From assembly GCA_020427635.1 (NCBI GenBank), contig JAGQOH010000003.1:43197-107196 (forward strand): a stretch of 64,000 nt of DNA, in the 5' to 3' direction. Each line of letters begins with the position of its first letter. The stretch's first letter is position 1. Positions 1 to 8,813 of this stretch are shown one piece after another. Below the pieces are notes generated by a model that did not search any database, was not told the origin of the DNA, and was given only the letters and a program-made list of their open reading frames with translations. Origin of the DNA: Phycisphaerales bacterium (GTDB taxonomy: Bacteria; Planctomycetota; Phycisphaerae; Phycisphaerales; UBA1924). The translations under genes were made by a program, and so were the position numbers.

Positions 1-706
1 TCTTCCATGAGTTCGCCCAGCGTGATTGCCGGGTTGTCGATGACGCGCGTGATGGCGTCGAAGATCTCGCTTGGATTGTGTGGCAGGAGGCTTGTTGCCA
101 TGCCGACCGCGATGCCCACGCCGCCGTTGATGAGAAGGTTGGGGAACTTGCCGGGCAACACCAACGGCTCAAGCAAGCGATCGTCGTAGTTGGGTTGGAA
201 GTCGACGGTGTCGAGCTTGATGTCGGCGAGCATGTCGACGGCGGCGTAGTGCATGCGCGCTTCGGTGTAACGCATGGCCGCAGGCGGGTCGCCATCGATC
301 GAACCGAAGTTACCCTGCGGATCGATCAGGCGCACGGACATCTTCCAGGGCTGGGCCATGCCGACGAGCGTGGGATAGATGACCGATTCGCCGTGCGGGT
401 GATAATTGCCCGAGGTGTCGCCGCAGATCTTCGCGCACTTGATGTGCTTGCGTCCCGGGCGCAGGTTGAGGTCATTCATTGCGACCAAGATGCGGCGCTG
501 CGAAGGCTTGAGGCCATCGCGAATATCTGGCAGCGCGCGGTCCATGATCGTGGACATCGCATAGGTCAGATACGAGTCCTTGAGTTCATCTTCGATCATA
601 AGGTCGACGACGCGCCCGGGCGCGATCGCGCTCATTGACGCGTCATCGTTTGCGCCGTCCATGGCGTTGTCGCCCCCGTTGTCGATCGTGTTGTCATCGT
701 CGGCCA
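1..706 (-). CDS. gyrA: DNA gyrase subunit A, N-terminal part (cut by window edge)
   Basis: This is the breakage-reunion subunit of DNA gyrase, which introduces negative supercoils in an ATP-dependent reaction with GyrB. About 235 N-terminal residues are visible, and the gene continues beyond base 1. The ATG is at 704-706. The catalytic motif AAMRYTEAR places the active-site tyrosine near residue 147, against 122 in E. coli. The extra length is an acidic N-terminal extension of roughly 30 residues, rich in Asp, Asn and Gly, ahead of the conserved [18 protein letters not shown] region. The conserved [16 protein letters not shown] and FGSIDGD segments are intact. It lies 57 bp downstream of a co-oriented membrane protein gene. 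ParC is an alternative assignment, but GyrA fits best because this region is so gyrase-like. Confidence 0.93.
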
Positions 707-763
707 TAGAAAGATCCCGCTCCTCGGTAGCGCCCGGCGAACGCCCGAGCGCGAGCAGGCATT

Positions 764-2032
764 TTAGGCGATCTGAGCTGCCTCGGCACGCTCAGTCGAC
801 GCGTGAGCGCCGCCCCGCGGCAGGAGCCAGGGTGTCACCAACACGGCCCCCACGCCGACGGGGATGGCCCAATCAAATGGCCCAATGACACCGAGTGCCA
901 GACCTGGCAATGCGATCATGCATGCCACTCCGAATCCGGTCAGCCGCGCTCGCTTCGAGGAGCGCGCGGCGGGCGTTTTCGGCACCGTGCAGATCCACAA
1001 ATACGCGGGAAACACGATTGCATAGAGGGCCATGAAGCTGTCATAGAGCATGCGCACTGAGGAGTAGCCAGGTCGCGTGAACGGCAGGCGCATGTCCCGT
1101 GCGGCGGTGCCAAGCGCGGGCATGAGTGCCAGTGCGAACAGTGCGAAGGCAATGCGGCGTCGGGCTGGGCCAAGGCGCTCCACGTGTTTGTTGAACTTGC
1201 GGAAGGCGCTGCCGGTCACCATGGCCCGCGCATGCACACCCATCGTGAACGATGCTTGCAGCAAGATGTGTCCGACGATGAATGGGCTCAGCGTGCCATC
1301 CTGCAACAGGCGACCCGCATAGCCAAGTGTCATCAGGATCATCAACAGGAAGAAGCCGAAGAAGCCCATGATGAAGGCGTACAGTCCGGTTGGGTCAGGC
1401 GCATCACGCCGAATGCGCAGGATGGTTGCATCGAGGTGGGGGCAGGCGAGAAACCCGAGCCAGATCGCGGGCGCGGTCAGCACAAGTGGCAAGAACGACG
1501 CTTGCGTTGCTTCGCCGCGCAGAGGCGGCAATGCAAAGGCGGGCAATTCGTCTGCTGTCAACACAGCGCCAACGGCGCACCCGATCGATGCGGCGATGAC
1601 CAACGCAGCGGCAGCGAGCGCGATGCGGATTGGCATGCATGCAACGATGATGGCCAGCACGACGACGCCCGCCATCGACATGGAAACGCTGCCCATGGGC
1701 GCTCCCGGCAGTTCGGTCAGGTGCTCGCGCGCCAGCACGCCGCAGAAATACAACTGCAGGCAAATTGTTGCGAAGCTGAACCAGTGAATGGCACCACGGT
1801 GGCGTTCGAAGAACGCTTGGGCGGGAGCAGCGGCAAGCCCCCTGCGTGGTCGGAACGCAACGCCAACAGCCGTGGCCCCGATCACATTGGGCACGGCGAA
1901 CACGACGAATCCAGGCCAGCCGAAATCACGCGTCAGGTACACGGGCAACCACATGCCGATGACCCAGGTCCATGACGCCGCCAGGTAACACGCCGGCAAG
2001 ATCGCACGAAGCATCGGGAGGGGTGGCGGCAT
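764..2032 (-). CDS. Polytopic inner-membrane protein, transporter-like
   Basis: This 422-residue protein is very hydrophobic, with about 11-12 predicted membrane spans. It begins with a segment ([18 protein letters not shown]) that resembles the first helices of solute symporter-type permeases. The order is two helices at roughly 9-58, pairs at about 78-155, further helices to about 275, and four more from 300 to 412, ending in a short charged tail. No catalytic or substrate motif could be recognised, so the substrate is unknown. The start at 2030-2032 (MPPPLPML) is preferred; an upstream in-frame ATG would add 17 residues and an ATG six codons further in is also possible. It may be co-transcribed with gyrA. 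Confidence 0.6.
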   Translation of the reverse strand: MPPPLPMLRAILPACYLAASWTWVIGMWLPVYLTRDFGWPGFVVFAVPNVIGATAVGVAFRPRRGLAAAPAQAFFERHRGAIHWFSFATICLQLYFCGVLAREHLTELPGAPMGSVSMSMAGVVVLAIIVACMPIRIALAAAALVIAASIGCAVGAVLTADELPAFALPPLRGEATQASFLPLVLTAPAIWLGFLACPHLDATILRIRRDAPDPTGLYAFIMGFFGFFLLMILMTLGYAGRLLQDGTLSPFIVGHILLQASFTMGVHARAMVTGSAFRKFNKHVERLGPARRRIAFALFALALMPALGTAARDMRLPFTRPGYSSVRMLYDSFMALYAIVFPAYLWICTVPKTPAARSSKRARLTGFGVACMIALPGLALGVIGPFDWAIPVGVGAVLVTPWLLPRGGAHASTERAEAAQIA

Positions 2033-2083
2033 GGGGCTGCGAGTGTACGCATCGACCTGGATGAGCGCCGCAAAAAGCAACAA

Positions 2084-2104
2084 CGCCCCGCGTGTTGCGG
2101 GGCG
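2084..2104 (-). terminator. Rho-independent terminator of the PEP-CTERM-like gene
   Basis: A perfect 8-bp GC stem, CGCCCCGC at 2084-2091 and GCGGGGCG at 2097-2104, encloses a 5-nt loop. On the minus strand it is followed by TTGTTGCTTTTT. It sits 31 bp past the stop of the gene at 2136-2852, so it should end that transcript before the membrane protein gene. Confidence 0.8.
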
Positions 2105-2135
2105 CTGTGGTTCACTCTGCGTTCGGTCAGGTCAA

Positions 2136-2852
2136 TCAGCGACGGCGGCGGATGCCGACCAGGCCACCCATGGCCAGCAGGCCGGCGGCACCGGGCGTGG
2201 GCACATAGATCTTCGAGATGCCGAAGTCCACGGCTGACACAGCCTTGTCGTTGAAGTAGATGGTCAGGCTGTCAACGTTGCTGAGGTCGACGCCGCCACC
2301 GATGGTCGGGACAGCGGCGGCGAGCAGGAAGCTCTCGGTGTACGCAGCCTCAGCCTTGAGGACCGACTGCTCGATGACCGACTCGCCAATCACGTTCGTG
2401 CCGGCGCCGTAGGTGCAAAGCACGATGCGGACGTCGAAGCCGCGGTCGATGAACAGGAAGTCGATATCGATGGAGGGCGCGCCTGACCAATCGGCGTTCA
2501 AGCCGTTGCCAAGCACGAAGTCCGGATTGCCGTCGGCCTCGGCTTCGCCCGAGCCGTCATACTGCAGTGCGACGGTGCCCTTGACGCCCGGATCGTTGGC
2601 GCTGAAGGTCATGCCATTGCCGATCACGACATCCGAGGAAAGGCCAAACTGGTTGGCGACGATGGCGTAGCGGACATCGCGCTGCCCGCCGAACATGCTG
2701 CCGGCCTGTTGGGCGTAGTAGGTGTTGACCAGCGTCTTGGTGTCGTTGAACGCGCCTGTTTGGAAATCATCAATGCAAACGACGCCTGCCTGGGCAGCCG
2801 AGCCCAAAAGGCCTGCGGCGAGCATACCGATCGCGAGCTGTGCGCACTTCAT
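2136..2852 (-). CDS. Exported PEP-CTERM-like protein (VPTPG...RRRR tail)
   Basis: This 238-residue protein is predicted to be secreted or surface-anchored. It has a Sec signal (MKCAQLAIGMLAAGLLGSAAQA) and a body of small, acidic and beta-prone residues without catalytic motifs. The C-terminal module is VPTPG, then about 13 hydrophobic residues, then IRRRR. This is the layout of PEP-CTERM sorting signals, with the planctomycete variant VPTPG in place of the Pro-Glu-Pro core, and would be handled by an exosortase-like enzyme that is not in this window. The ATG at 2850-2852 follows an AGAGAGAG purine run, a plausible ribosome-binding site, and upstream in-frame codons encode no signal peptide. 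A strong terminator follows. A second protein of this type ends the window. Confidence 0.8.
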   Translation of the reverse strand: MKCAQLAIGMLAAGLLGSAAQAGVVCIDDFQTGAFNDTKTLVNTYYAQQAGSMFGGQRDVRYAIVANQFGLSSDVVIGNGMTFSANDPGVKGTVALQYDGSGEAEADGNPDFVLGNGLNADWSGAPSIDIDFLFIDRGFDVRIVLCTYGAGTNVIGESVIEQSVLKAEAAYTESFLLAAAVPTIGGGVDLSNVDSLTIYFNDKAVSAVDFGISKIYVPTPGAAGLLAMGGLVGIRRRR

Positions 2853-3159
2853 GCTTGAACTCTCTCTCTTGAGTTGCTTGGGAACTGACCTGACTCTCCC
2901 CGCGTGGGCCTGTGCGCCCAAAGCGGACCTAGCGCCCCTGTGCTGAGCGCTCGGTGGAACCATGCCCCGAAAAGCACACGGGGCAAGTCCTTCGTGGGAA
3001 ATATCCAAATTCCTGTCAGCCCAAGGGTTAGCCCGGTGCTTTGCCGGTCCGATTGTGGGTTATTCATCCACAATCCGGTCGCCCGCCAGACCCCTCCGCC
3101 GCCGGGGCGTCGATATCCTCCATTTGGGGTCCATCGGGCTCGGGCGGGGGGATGCGGCG
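2853..3159. other. Divergent intergenic region between the PEP-CTERM-like gene and rmlA
   Basis: These 307 bases separate two divergently transcribed genes and should carry both promoters. No convincing -35/-10 pair could be fixed for either direction. On the minus strand an AT-richer stretch (GGAATTTGGATATTTCC, around 3000-3016) is the best candidate promoter area. No open frame with a credible start was seen. Confidence 0.5.
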
Positions 3160-3951
3160 GTGACAGCAAAGCTGAAGGGGATCATCCTGGCTGGGGGCAA
3201 GGGCACACGCCTCGACCCTGTGACGCGGGTGGTCAACAAGCACTTGCTGCCGATCTACGACGCCCCAATGGTGGCCTATCCCATCGCGGCGTTGGTCGAA
3301 GCGGGGGTGGATGACATCGTGGTGGTCACCAATCCCCAGGACATTGCCGATTTCCGGTCGGTTCTCGGAGATGGATCCGCCCTTGGGCTCAGTTCGCTGG
3401 CCTTTGCGGAGCAGCAGCAAGCAGGCGGCATCGCAGACGCGCTGCTCTGTGCTGAGGACCTTGTCGGGGATCAGCCCATCTGCGTGGTGCTGGGCGACAA
3501 CATCCTGTCGTCCACAGTCGCACCGATGGTCAAGCGCTTTGCTGGCAATCCAGTGGGGGCTCGCCTCTTGCTGGCGGAGGTCCACGACCCCCATGGGCTC
3601 GGCGTCGTTCGGTTCGAGACCCCGCTGGTCGCGGGAGGGGGCTTGCCGAGAGTCATTGAGATTCTCGAGAAGCCGAGCACACCACCATCACGGCACGCAG
3701 TCATTGGTGTGTACTTGTATGGCCCGGACGTCTTTGCTGTCTGCAGATCTGTTCAGCCTTCGGCACGCGGCGAGCTCGAAATCACGGCGGTCAACAGCGC
3801 CTACCTGGCCAAAGGCGCCTGCTCATTCGATGTCATCGACGGATGGTGGACCGATGCGGGCACGTTCGAGGGGCTTCACGAAGCGGCGACCCTCGTTGCG
3901 TTCGAGCGCAAGCGGGGCTCGCGCATTGGTCTCAGCCGGGCGGCCGGCTGA
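3160..3951 (+). CDS. rmlA: Glucose-1-phosphate thymidylyltransferase
   Basis: It catalyses dTTP + glucose-1-phosphate to dTDP-glucose, the first step of dTDP-rhamnose and related sugar synthesis, in the cytoplasm. Family motifs appear in order: LAGGKGTRLDPVT (nucleotide loop), KHLLPIYDAPMVAYPI, VVLGDNIL (metal-binding Asp), EKP, LEITAVNSAYL and WWTDAGTFEGLHEA. The 263 residues put it in the shorter class of the family, which usually runs 240-295. The start is taken as GTG at 3160, directly before TAKLKGIILAGG; longer readings would add a non-conserved N-terminus. It lies 21 bp upstream of rmlB, and the pair is presumably an operon. No rmlC or rmlD is present, so the final sugar could be rhamnose or another dTDP-4-keto-6-deoxy derivative. 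Confidence 0.9.
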   Translation: MTAKLKGIILAGGKGTRLDPVTRVVNKHLLPIYDAPMVAYPIAALVEAGVDDIVVVTNPQDIADFRSVLGDGSALGLSSLAFAEQQQAGGIADALLCAEDLVGDQPICVVLGDNILSSTVAPMVKRFAGNPVGARLLLAEVHDPHGLGVVRFETPLVAGGGLPRVIEILEKPSTPPSRHAVIGVYLYGPDVFAVCRSVQPSARGELEITAVNSAYLAKGACSFDVIDGWWTDAGTFEGLHEAATLVAFERKRGSRIGLSRAAG

Positions 3952-3972
3952 CCGATACTCTTGCGAGAGGCC

Positions 3973-5040
3973 ATGACGCGACATGTGCTCATCACGGGAG
4001 GCTGCGGCTTCATTGGCTCGAACTTCGTGCGCTACGTCCGCGCGCAGCGCCCAGCGTGGCGCATCACCAATATTGACAAGCTCACGGAAGCGGGCAATCT
4101 GCAGAACCTTGCCGACGTTCCCGAGGACGAGCGCTACCGATTTGTCATGGGCGACATTTGCGACGCACCGCTGGTGGGTCGGCTCATCCACGACTGCACC
4201 GACATTGTGCACCTTGCTGCGGAAACGCATGTGGATCGCTCGATCATGGATGCGCGCCCATTTATCCATTCCAATGTGCTGGGCACGCAGACCATCCTCG
4301 ATGCGGCGCTGCGCACATTCGAAGCGCGCTCTTCCGGGCGATTGGTTTTCGCATCCACAGATGAGGTGTATGGGTCGTTGCCCCTCGATCGACCGGACCT
4401 GAAGTTCACGGAGGACTCGCCTCTTCGGCCCAACAATCCGTATTCGGCAAGCAAAGCTGCGGCGGACATGATGGTGCGCGCCTATCACGAGACCTTTGGT
4501 CTCGATTGCGTTGTGACGAGGTGTTGCAACAACTTTGGGCCCAACCAGTTTCCAGAGAAGGTGATTCCGCTGTTCGTCACGAACCTGCTCGAAGGCAAGC
4601 ATGTGCCGCTGTATGGCGACGGCAAGAACGTGCGCGACTGGATCCACGTGGAGGATTACTGCTCAGCCTTGCTCACGATGCTCGAGCGCGGCCAGAGCGG
4701 TGCGACGTACAACGTCGGTGCCAACAACGAACGGTCCAACCTTGAGCTGACGCGTGAACTGTTGCGGGTCTTGGGTCAGGGGCCGGACATGATCCGGCAT
4801 GTGGCGGATCGACTCGGGCATGATCGGCGATATGCCATCGATGCGACGAAGCTTGAGACCGAGCTGAGTTGGCAAGCCACACGATCCGCCTGGCCCGAGG
4901 CGTTGGAGCGCACCGTGCGGTGGTATCAGGACAACGAGTCCTGGTGGCGCGCCGTCAAGAGCGGTGTGTACAAGGACTACTACCGCAGGCAGTACGGGCT
5001 GTTTGATGAGGCGGAGATGGATTCGCCGTCCGCGCGATAG
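3973..5040 (+). CDS. rmlB: dTDP-glucose 4,6-dehydratase
   Basis: It converts dTDP-glucose to dTDP-4-keto-6-deoxyglucose using bound NAD+. This extended short-chain dehydrogenase has 355 residues, close to the family norm. Visible features are the Rossmann glycine motif GGCGFIGSNFVR at the N-terminus, the catalytic FASTDEVYG segment (Thr-Asp-Glu), NPYSASKAAAD holding the YxxxK pair, RCCNNFGPNQFPEK, and DWIHVEDYC. The ATG at 3973 starts right at the Rossmann fold. A TTG at 3961 is an alternative start, because the purine run GAGAGG at 3965-3970 is only 2 nt from the ATG. It is co-directional with rmlA and followed 12 bp later by a tRNA gene. Confidence 0.94.
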   Translation: MTRHVLITGGCGFIGSNFVRYVRAQRPAWRITNIDKLTEAGNLQNLADVPEDERYRFVMGDICDAPLVGRLIHDCTDIVHLAAETHVDRSIMDARPFIHSNVLGTQTILDAALRTFEARSSGRLVFASTDEVYGSLPLDRPDLKFTEDSPLRPNNPYSASKAAADMMVRAYHETFGLDCVVTRCCNNFGPNQFPEKVIPLFVTNLLEGKHVPLYGDGKNVRDWIHVEDYCSALLTMLERGQSGATYNVGANNERSNLELTRELLRVLGQGPDMIRHVADRLGHDRRYAIDATKLETELSWQATRSAWPEALERTVRWYQDNESWWRAVKSGVYKDYYRRQYGLFDEAEMDSPSAR

Positions 5041-5052
5041 GATCAGGTGCTT

Positions 5053-5124
5053 GGCCCGGTAGCTCAGCGGTAGAGCAGGCGACTCATAATCGTCCGTGCA
5101 CAGGTTCGAATCCTGTCCGGGCCA
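5053..5124 (+). tRNA. tRNA with anticodon CAT, probably tRNA-Ile2
   Basis: The 72-nt cloverleaf has a perfect 7-bp acceptor stem (5053-5059 with 5117-5123), discriminator A5124, a T-arm with TTCGAAT loop, and anticodon loop CTCATAA with CAT at 5085-5087. CCA is not encoded. The acceptor contains C4-G69 and C5-G68. The D/anticodon portion (GAGCAGGCGACTCATAATCG) closely resembles E. coli ileX as I recall it. Those features favour tRNA-Ile(CAU), whose C34 is changed to lysidine by TilS to read AUA, over elongator tRNA-Met. The call of a CAT tRNA is certain; the isoleucine identity is an inference. Confidence 0.93.
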
Positions 5125-5159
5125 CTTCACAACAAGAACCTTGAAGGAGGGTTGATCTG

Positions 5160-5756
5160 ATGGCTCGCAGGTTTGCAATGACGCTCGCGCTTGGCGCACT
5201 TGTTGTTGGCGGCGGCATCACGACGGCGCTCGCCCGACAAGGTGGCCGTCCGGACCCGCAAGCGCTCTTGGCTGCGCAGCGCGACGCCATGAAGCACTTC
5301 GAGAAGCTGCACGGGCAGTGGCGCGGTCCCGCGTGGACCATCCTGCCCAACGGCGAAAAGCATGAGCTCACGCAAACCGAGCGCGTTGGGCCGTTCCTCG
5401 ATGGCGCGGTGCTCGTCATTGAAGGCAAGGGGTTTGAGCCCGACGGCGCTGTCGGATTCAACGCGTTTGGCATCATTTCGTTCAACGCCATGAAGCGCGC
5501 CTATTCGATGCGTTCTTATGCCATGGGGTTCGAAGGCGACTATGTCGTCACGCCCACGGACGATGGCTTCACGTGGGAGATCCCCGCTGGACCCATGACC
5601 ATGCGGTACACGCAGACGATCAAGGATGGCAAGTGGCACGAAGTTGGCGATCGCTTCATGCCAGGCCGCGACGAGCCAGTGCGTTTTTTCGAGATGACCT
5701 TGCAACGTGTCGGTGATTGCGACTGGCCTGCCGCGGGCGGCATGACGGCCGAGTAA
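5160..5756 (+). CDS. Exported DUF1579-like protein
   Basis: This 198-residue protein has a Sec-type signal (MARRFAMTLALGALVVGGG...ALA, about residues 1-25). The mature domain follows the DUF1579 pattern: KLHGQWRGPAWTILP near the start, then alternating beta strands with Gly turns (FEGDYVVTPTDDGFTWEIP) and a closing FFEMTLQRV strand. Members of this family are lipocalin-like secreted proteins of unknown function. The ATG at 5160 is preceded by an excellent Shine-Dalgarno AAGGAGG about 10 nt upstream. It sits between the tRNA and the metallopeptidase with no obvious operon partner. Confidence 0.7.
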   Translation: MARRFAMTLALGALVVGGGITTALARQGGRPDPQALLAAQRDAMKHFEKLHGQWRGPAWTILPNGEKHELTQTERVGPFLDGAVLVIEGKGFEPDGAVGFNAFGIISFNAMKRAYSMRSYAMGFEGDYVVTPTDDGFTWEIPAGPMTMRYTQTIKDGKWHEVGDRFMPGRDEPVRFFEMTLQRVGDCDWPAAGGMTAE

Positions 5757-5866
5757 CGCCGCCACGCTTCAATTCGGGCGGGTGAGCTAGCTTCTGGATT
5801 TGTGCTGGAACATGATGTGCTGCGCGGTAGCATGGTTGGGGCCTTTGTTGCGGGAAGGACTCCACC

Positions 5867-7945
5867 ATGCGAATCCATGCGAACGTTGTGTTGCTCCTGG
5901 GATGCGTTCATGCTTGCACCACAGCTGCGACGGCTGCGCCACTGGTAACGCCTTGGGCCCTCGCTGCACGCGCCCACCAAGACTATGTGTGCCACATGTT
6001 TGATGGCATGTGCTACCCGCCAACGCTCTCGCCGGAAGCGTGGGAGCGCATTGGCGAGGCGAATGGGGCATGGCCGCCTACCGCGGCGCTCGATGCAGAA
6101 CAAACGCGGTATTCAACCTCCGACGTGGTGTGGGAAGGTGATCTCGCCCAGGGCGCGAGTGGGCGCGCGATCCGCACGCGATTGACCTATTCCTTTGTTG
6201 CGGATGGCACGACCTGGGGGCTGCCCGTGGTCTCGGCCACCGGTCCAAGCGATCTCAGCGCGAAACTCATCAGCACCTTTGGCGATCTCGATCTCGGGCG
6301 CGAATACATGCGTCAGGGATTGGCTGCATGGCACATCATGTGTGGGCTTGACTATGACGAAGTCGCCGATGATGGGTCACCCGAAGATGAAAGCACCGCG
6401 CGCATCGCGACGCGCGGCGATGTTCGCCTGGGCGGGCTCGAGTTCGGCACGGACCAATTTGCGGCGTACAACGCCTTCCCCGCGGTGTCGGGCCTTGCAG
6501 TGGTTGCCGGCAGCGACATGTGCATCAATACGTCCTACTTTATTCCAAGCACGTTTGGGCTTGCGGATTTCGACTATCGCCTGCTGCGCAATGTCGTGTC
6601 GCATGAGCACGGGCATGGCCTTGGCTATTTCCATCTGTTGCCTTGCGATGACACGAAGCTGATGGAGCCGGTGGTGTCGCTCGCATTCGATGTGGTGCAG
6701 CTTGATGAGCGCCGCGGCGGGCAGCGCAACTATGGCGATCGTTTTTCCGGCAACAATGCCCCGACCACTGCACATGACGTTGGCAATCTGTCGCAGCCCG
6801 TTGAGCACTCGATCTTCGAGCGCTGGCTGTCCACCAACGGAGCGAGCGGTTTCAATGGATCCAACCAGGACTACTTCACGTTCACGATCGATGCGCCCAG
6901 CAACATTGCGATCGCCATCACGCCTGAGGGCAACATCTATTCCACGCAGGCGCAGCTGATCCAATGCTTTGGTTTCGGGTCGGAGACGATCGCCGCACAA
7001 ACCGCGGGCAATCTCGCGGTGCAGGTGTTCGACTCATCAATGACGCTCGTCGCCAGCGCGAACAACAATGGCCCGGGGCTCATCGAGACACTGTTCCTCA
7101 ATCCCTTGCCCGCGGACACCTACACCGTGCGCGTGTATGACGTGGGCCCGAATCCGACGGCGGATCAGGTCGTGCAGTTGTATTCGCTGACGATTCGCAA
7201 CAACGGCGCCGATGCAGTTCCGATCGCATCGGCCGGCATCAACAAGCGCGTGCAGGCGAACACGCCGTGCTACTTCATGGGCGACATCAACTCGCGCGTT
7301 GCGGAGAGTGGGGCCACGCTTGTCACCTTCATCTGGGACATCGACGAGGATGGCATTTACGATCTTGCCGGGCCAATTGCGTCGACGCAGTTCGTTTCGA
7401 ACGGCGTGTATCCGGTGACACTTCGCATCACCGATTCGAACGCGATGGAAGCCTTCGACACGATCGATGTCACGGTCCACGGCGCGACGACGACATTGAG
7501 CGATGTCACGCCGCCGCAGGGTGAGCAAGGGCAGACCGTGCCCGTGACGATCACGGGAGCCAACTTGAAGAACGTCGCGAGCGCGAGCGAGTTTCTTGTC
7601 TCCGGGAGTGACGTCATCTTCGTGGGCACACCAACGCCCAACGGACTTGGCACACAAGTGACGGGCTTGTCCGTGCAGGTTGGCGCGAGCGCGGCAACGG
7701 GGCTGCGCACGATTTCGGTGAGCAATGCGGACGGTTCGGCGGCTTGGGCGGGGTCGTTTGAAGTGCTCGCGGCGACGGGCGGTTGCCCGGACCTCGATGG
7801 TTCGGGCGTGGTCGATCTTGGCGATCTGACGCTTGTGCTCTTCAACTTCGGTACTGCCGGACCCGATGGCGACACCAATGGCGACAATATCGTCGACCTG
7901 ACGGATCTGTCGAACGTGCTTTTCTCGTTTGGGATGGAGTGTTAG
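5867..7945 (+). CDS. Secreted matrixin-like zinc metallopeptidase with PKD, IPT and dockerin-like domains
   Basis: This 692-residue secreted multidomain protein begins with a Sec signal (about 1-24). The protease domain carries HEHGHGLGYFH at 246-256, the extended HExxHxxGxxH zinc motif of metzincins, followed by KLMEP with a plausible Met-turn methionine at 266. After it come a PPC-like beta domain (about 320-440), a PKD domain (about 455-545, WDIDEDGIYDLAG), and an IPT/TIG-like domain (about 547-640). The C-terminus (about 645-690) is a duplicated calcium-loop module, DLDGSGVVDLGDL and DTNGDNIVDLTDL, like type I dockerin. SD GGGAAGGA lies 8 nt before the ATG. It probably degrades extracellular protein. 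The stop codon overlaps the convergent panC by 4 bp. Confidence 0.85.
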   Translation: MRIHANVVLLLGCVHACTTAATAAPLVTPWALAARAHQDYVCHMFDGMCYPPTLSPEAWERIGEANGAWPPTAALDAEQTRYSTSDVVWEGDLAQGASGRAIRTRLTYSFVADGTTWGLPVVSATGPSDLSAKLISTFGDLDLGREYMRQGLAAWHIMCGLDYDEVADDGSPEDESTARIATRGDVRLGGLEFGTDQFAAYNAFPAVSGLAVVAGSDMCINTSYFIPSTFGLADFDYRLLRNVVSHEHGHGLGYFHLLPCDDTKLMEPVVSLAFDVVQLDERRGGQRNYGDRFSGNNAPTTAHDVGNLSQPVEHSIFERWLSTNGASGFNGSNQDYFTFTIDAPSNIAIAITPEGNIYSTQAQLIQCFGFGSETIAAQTAGNLAVQVFDSSMTLVASANNNGPGLIETLFLNPLPADTYTVRVYDVGPNPTADQVVQLYSLTIRNNGADAVPIASAGINKRVQANTPCYFMGDINSRVAESGATLVTFIWDIDEDGIYDLAGPIASTQFVSNGVYPVTLRITDSNAMEAFDTIDVTVHGATTTLSDVTPPQGEQGQTVPVTITGANLKNVASASEFLVSGSDVIFVGTPTPNGLGTQVTGLSVQVGASAATGLRTISVSNADGSAAWAGSFEVLAATGGCPDLDGSGVVDLGDLTLVLFNFGTAGPDGDTNGDNIVDLTDLSNVLFSFGMEC

Positions 7946-8757
7946 GCCCACGTCCCATTGTCGATCAGCCGCGTGCCGGCAACCATGCCCGCGACAAGCA
8001 CGCGCGCAGTGTCGCGCGATTGCACGGGGCCGAGCGTGGCACCGTCGCGCACGGCGGCGTACTCGGGACTCACTCCATGCGCCACCATCAAGCGCCATGC
8101 GGCGCGTTCGGCATGGGCCACATTATGGCATGGCCGGGCAGCTTCGATCGCACGTGAGAGGCCGAGCGCGCGCTCGCGGGCCTCGGCTGACAGAAGCTTG
8201 TTTCGGCTGCTGGCGGCGAGGCCGTCTGTCTCGCGCACGGTCGGCGCGCCGATGATGTCGATGCCGAAGCGTTCGCGTGTCACCATCGCGCGCACGAGTT
8301 GCAGTTGTTGCCAGTCCTTCTCACCAAACACAGCGGTCCGCGGCTGCACAAGGTCGAACAGTCGTTTTACGACGCGGTACACGCCATCGAAGTGTCCGGG
8401 GCGGTAGTGATCCTCCAGCCCCTTGCCCCGCGCGACGTTGGGCAGGATGAGCGGCGCCTGCAATACACCGGGTGGGTAGATGTCGCCAACCTCCGGTGCA
8501 AAGATGCAGGTTGCACCGCACTGCTCGCACAGGGCAAGGTCGGCGTCCCAGGTCTTCGGGTATTTCTCGAAATCGCGCGGGTCATTGAACTGCGCGGGGT
8601 TCACGAAGATCGAGACAACCACGCCTTCGCGGGCCGATTCGTGTGAAGAGGCTTGCTTGATCAGGGCGGCATGCCCCGCGTGCAGCGCCCCCATGGTGGG
8701 CACGAGGATGCCGCCGCGGAACGGGGCCAGGTCAGTTGCATGACGCACGACGTGCAT
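7942..8757 (-). CDS. panC: Pantothenate synthetase
   Basis: It condenses pantoate and beta-alanine with ATP through a pantoyl-adenylate, the last step of vitamin B5 synthesis. The signatures are PTMGALHAGHAALI (HIGH-type nucleotide motif), SIFVNPAQFN, GHFDGVYRVVKRLFD, FGEKDWQQLQL and the KMSKS-like SSRNKLLS. Its 271 residues are near the family length of about 280. The ATG is at 8755-8757 directly before the conserved region. It lies 57 bp downstream of a co-oriented ACT-domain gene and ends in a 4-bp convergent overlap with the metallopeptidase. With the standalone coaB at 27.2 kb it supplies two steps toward coenzyme A. Confidence 0.95.
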   Translation of the reverse strand: MHVVRHATDLAPFRGGILVPTMGALHAGHAALIKQASSHESAREGVVVSIFVNPAQFNDPRDFEKYPKTWDADLALCEQCGATCIFAPEVGDIYPPGVLQAPLILPNVARGKGLEDHYRPGHFDGVYRVVKRLFDLVQPRTAVFGEKDWQQLQLVRAMVTRERFGIDIIGAPTVRETDGLAASSRNKLLSAEARERALGLSRAIEAARPCHNVAHAERAAWRLMVAHGVSPEYAAVRDGATLGPVQSRDTARVLVAGMVAGTRLIDNGTWA

Positions 8758-8813
8758 CGCAAGAGGATGAAGACTTGGTTTGGCTGGAGCAAGTTCGGGT
8801 TGCGGTGCGGCGC

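Noticed and set aside
2962..3159. N-terminal extension of RmlA upstream of GTG 3160
   Set aside because: The 66 extra residues have no similarity to the family N-terminus, which starts directly at the conserved nucleotide loop.
5053..5124. Elongator tRNA-Met assignment for the CAT tRNA
   Set aside because: The acceptor C4-G69/C5-G68 pairs and the anticodon arm favour tRNA-Ile2; kept as a lower-probability alternative.
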